DNA of 64,000 nucleotides from Thamnidium elegans (lineage: Eukaryota; Mucoromycota; Mucoromycetes; Mucorales; Mucoraceae): contig JAIXMG010000005.1 of the NCBI GenBank assembly GCA_025201345.1, positions 744,001 to 808,000 on the forward strand. Direction: 5' to 3'. This document shows, piece by piece, positions 60,901 through 64,000 of this stretch. A program made the translations under genes and the position numbers. Under the pieces are notes generated by a model. That model saw only the letters and a program-made list of their open reading frames with translations. It was not told the origin of the DNA and did no database searches. Numbering within the stretch: the first letter of the stretch is position 1; the number at the start of each line of letters is the position of its first letter.

Positions 60901-63900
60901 AACACAATCAGTGATTATAAGGGACCTGGAACCTATACTGTCAGTCCTGGTAATGTAGTTTCTGTTGGATCCGCTGGTGATTATTCATTCATCTCTGGTA
61001 CTGGTGTCAGTGGTGTAAATGCTGGTAGTACTTCATTACCTTCTACTCAGTTCCCCACTTCAACACCTTTCAATCCTTTGTCTGATAACGCTACTCCTGG
61101 TTTTAGTTTATCTACTAGATCTGATGGTGTTGTTACATCAGTCCCTACAGGTTCAATTGGTCAACAAACTGGTTCTAGCAAGTTACCAACAGCCGATCTT
61201 GGTAATGGAAACACAATCAGTGATTATAAGGGACCTGGAACCTATACTGTCAGCCCTGGTAATGTAGTTTCTGTTGGATCCGCTGGTGATTACTCATTCA
61301 TCTCTGGTACTGGTGTCAGTGGTATAAATGCTGGTAGTACTTCATTACCTTCTGCTCAGTTCCCCACTTCAACACCGATTTCTGGATCTACTACTCCTGG
61401 CTTTAGTTTATCCACTCGACCTGATGGCGTTGTTACATCAATCCCTACAGGTTCAATTGGTCAACAAACTGGTTCTAGCAAGTTACCAACAGCCGATCTT
61501 GGTAACGGAAACACAATCAGTGATTATAAGGGACCTGGAACCTATACTGTCAGTCCTGGTAATGTAGTTTCTGTTGGATCCGCTGGTGATTATTCATTCA
61601 TCTCTGGTACTGGTGTCAGTGGTGTAAATGCTGGTAGTACTTCATTACCTTCTACTCAGTTCCCCACTTCAACACCTTTCAATCCTTTGTCTGATAACGC
61701 TACTCCTGGTTTTAGTTTATCTACTAGATCTGATGGTGTTGTTACATCAGTCCCTACAGGTTCAATTGGTCAACAAACTGGTTCTAGCAAGTTACCAACA
61801 GCCGATCTTGGTAACGGAAACACAATCAGTGATTATAAGGGACCTGGAACCTATACTGTCAGTCCTGGTAATGTAGTTTCTGTTGGATCCGCTGGTGATT
61901 ATTCATTCATCTCTGGTACTGGTGTCAGTGGTGTAAATGCTGGTAGTACTTCATTACCTTCTACTCAGTTCCCCACTTCAACACCTTTCAATCCTTTGTC
62001 TGATAACGCTACTCCTGGTTTTAGTTTATCTACTAGATCTGATGGTGTTGTTACATCAGTCCCTACAGGTTCAATTGGTCAACAAACTGGTTCTAGCAAG
62101 TTACCAACAGCCGATCTTGGTAACGGAAACACAATCAGTGATTATAAGGGACCTGGAACCTATACTGTCAGTCCTGGTAATGTAGTTTCTGTTGGATCCG
62201 CTGGTGATTACTCATTCATCTCTGGTACTGGTGTCAGTGGTGTAAATGCTGGTAGTACTTCATTACCTTCTGCTCAGTTCCCCACTTCAACACCGATTTC
62301 TGGATCTACTACTCCTGGCTTTAGTTTATCCACTCGACCTGATGGCGTTGTTACATCAATCCCTACAGGTTCAATTGGTCAACAAACTGGTTCTAGCAAG
62401 TTACCAACAGCCGATCTTGGTAACGGAAACACAATCAGTGATTATAAGGGACCTGGAACCTATACTGTCAGTCCTGGTAATGTAGTTTCTGTTGGATCCG
62501 CTGGTGATTACTCATTCATCTCTGGTACTGGTGTCAGTGGTGTAAATGCTGGTAGTACTTCATTACCTTCTACTCAGTTCCCCACTTCAACACCTTTCAA
62601 TCCTTTGTCTGATAACGCTACTCCTGGTTTTAGTTTATCTACTAGATCTGATGGTGTTGTTACATCAGTCCCTACAGGTTCAATTGGTCAACAAACTGGT
62701 TCTAGCAAGTTACCAACAGCCGATCTTGGTAACGGAAACACAATCAGTGATTATAAGGGACCTGGAACCTATACTGTCAGTCCTGGTAATGTAGTTTCTG
62801 TTGGATCCGCTGGTGATTACTCATTCATCTCTGGTACTGGTGTCAGTGGTGTAAATGCTGGTAGTACTTCATTACCTTCTGCTCAGTTCCCCACTTCAAC
62901 ACCGATTTCTGGATCTACTACTCCTGGCTTTAGTTTATCCACTCGACCTGATGGCGTTGTTACATCAATCCCTACAGGTTCAATTGGTCAACAAACTGGT
63001 TCTAGCAAGTTACCAACAGCCGATCTTGGTAACGGAAACACAATCAGTGATTATAAGGGACCTGGAACCTATACTGTCAGTCCTGGTAATGTAGTTTCTG
63101 TTGGATCCGCTGGTGATTATTCATTCATCTCTGGTACTGGTGTCAGTGGTGTAAATGCTGGTAGTACTTCATTACCTTCTACTCAGTTCCCCACTTCAAC
63201 ACCTTTCAATCCTTTGTCTGATAACGCTACTCCTGGTTTTAGTTTATCTACTAGATCTGATGGTGTTGTTACATCAGTCCCTACAGGTTCAATTGGTCAA
63301 CAAACTGGTTCTAGCAAGTTACCAACAGCCGATCTTGGTAACGGAAACACAATCAGTGATTATAAGGGACCTGGAACCTATACTGTCAGTCCTGGTAATG
63401 TAGTTTCTGTTGGATCCGCTGGTGATTATTCATTCATCTCTGGTACTGGTGTCAGTGGTGTAAATGCTGGTAGTACTTCATTACCTTCTACTCAGTTCCC
63501 CACTTCAACACCTTTCAATCCTTTGTCTGATAACGCTACTCCTGGTTTTAGTTTATCTACTAGATCTGATGGTGTTGTTACATCAGTCCCTACAGGTTCA
63601 ATTGGTCAACAAACTGGTTCTAGCAAGTTACCAACAGCCGATCTTGGTAACGGAAACACAATCAGTGATTATAAGGGACCTGGAACCTATACTGTCAGCC
63701 CTGGTAATGTAGTTTCTGTTGGATCCGCTGGTGATTACTCATTCATCTCTGGTACTGGTGTCAGTGGTGTAAATGCTGGTAGTACTTCATTACCTTCTAC
63801 TCAGTTCCCCACTTCAACACCTTTCAATCCTTTGTCTGATAACGCTACTCCTGGTTTTAGTTTATCTACTAGATCTGATGGTGTTGTTACATCAGTCCCT

Positions 63901-64000
63901 ACAGGTTCAATTGGTCAACAAACTGGTTCTAGCAAGTTACCAACAGCCGATCTTGGTAATGGAAACACAATCAGTGATTATAAGGGACCTGGAACCTATA
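57913..64000 (+). CDS. Secreted C-type-lectin-like, Ser/Thr-rich repeat surface protein (3' end outside window)
   Basis: Exon 1 is 57913-58256 and exon 2 begins at 58329 and stays open to the window edge, so more than 2000 residues are visible. A signal peptide (hydrophobic LGITLLVTLLIVSAH, residues 12-26) is followed by a C-type-lectin-like domain (about 55-165): GGYFISRDAFPYSRASIAC, GGYLADL, CTGPNKRAWISSW and DRPVLCQL, with paired Cys. Then an Asn/Gly run, a Val/Thr-rich segment, three older short repeats and a long array of 100-103-residue repeats, each ending GPGTYTVSPGNVVSVGSAGDYSFISG. High Ser/Thr suggests heavy O-mannosylation and a wall or adhesin role; this is inferred. No GPI signal or end is visible. 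It is intact, without stops, across about 5.7 kb. Confidence 0.88.
58671..58795 (+). repeat. Asn-Gly minisatellite, 9-bp unit
   Basis: Tandem copies of a 9-base unit (ggcaataat and variants) encode Asn-Gly-Asn triplets within the surface protein. The reverse strand reads as alternating Ile/Ala/Val, without coding signal. Confidence 0.9.
59205..59650 (+). repeat. Three older, diverged copies of the GPG-YTLSPGN module
   Basis: Three units of about 150-180 bp begin FPF(D/N)(V/I)P(G/D)F and contain G(P/A)G-x-YTLSPGNV followed by SDGS/SNGS and FSF or YSF. They share the core of the later 100-residue repeats but differ widely at the nucleotide level, so they predate the large array. Confidence 0.85.
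59950..64000 (+). repeat. Tandem array of 300- and 309-bp in-frame units
   Basis: Thirteen or more units are visible. Boundaries taken at the repeated gctggtagtacttcattacc fall at 60117 and then every 300, 306 or 309 bases. Type A (300 bp) contains ISGSTTPGFSLSTRPDG; type B (309 bp) contains FNPLSDNATPGFSLSTRSDG. The first unit is divergent (306 bp, SPMSGITAPG). The order is C, A, A, B, A, B, B, A, B, A, B, B, B. Most units differ by only a few bases, and all lengths are multiples of three. The array continues past the window. Confidence 0.95.

Noticed and set aside
59950..64000. CRISPR-like regular array
   Set aside because: Units are 300-309 bp, contiguous and protein-coding, without short repeats separated by unique spacers; the genome is eukaryotic.

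Overview
The window is nuclear DNA from a filamentous, early-diverging fungus, most likely Mucoromycota (Mucorales-like); this is inferred from gene content and architecture, not from a marker gene. Genes carry many short introns (about 50-110 nt, GT..AG). Intergenic DNA is very AT-rich with long A and T runs. Proteins are fungal or opisthokont in type: a vacuolar-style ABCC transporter, a Dal5-like permease, a Pho89-like phosphate symporter, a Siw14-like phosphatase and a Sec2/Rabin8-type GEF. No prokaryotic operon, CRISPR array, virus or complete transposon was recognised.

Layout. 1-4912 (-): ABCC/MRP transporter, C-terminus cut by the window edge. 4913-10156: 5 kb of AT-rich spacer with a compound microsatellite and a candidate structured RNA. 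10157-14896 (-): a small CS (NudC/p23-like) protein, DNA topoisomerase I (seven exons, the last coding only two residues and the stop) and a Siw14-like phosphatase. 15067-24022 (+): a Bsd2/Ndfip-like ubiquitin-ligase adaptor, divergent from the phosphatase, then a CHD remodeler resembling the animal CHD6-9/Kismet subfamily. 24293-30729 (-): an allantoate-permease-like MFS transporter, an unrecognised membrane protein and a mitochondrial-type AAA ATPase. 30889-35644 (+): two tandem paralogous terminal nucleotidyltransferases, the first lacking catalytic aspartates. 35645-42524: gene-free accessory DNA with several low-copy repeat families, one nested with an inverted copy. 42525-47141 (-): phosphate symporter and sugar transporter. 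47815-50843 (+): a Borealin-like protein and a Sec2-like Rab GEF. 51277-56646 (-): a small zinc-binding protein and a DH-domain RhoGEF. 57913-64000 (+): a secreted C-type-lectin-like surface protein dominated by 100-103-residue tandem repeats that run off the window.

The genes do not form one pathway. Themes are transport (four carriers), chromatin and chromosome maintenance (Top1, CHD, Borealin-like), small-GTPase signalling and polarised secretion (Sec2-like, RhoGEF) and RNA 3'-end modification (the nucleotidyltransferase pair). The strongest leads are the nucleotidyltransferase/pseudoenzyme pair, the CHD6-9-like remodeler, the Top1 terminal microexon, the higher-order repeat structure of the surface protein, the nested repeats at 36-41.6 kb and three candidate structured-RNA or pol III-type segments. 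Exon boundaries were read by eye from splice consensus, reading frame and family alignment from memory; no search was run.
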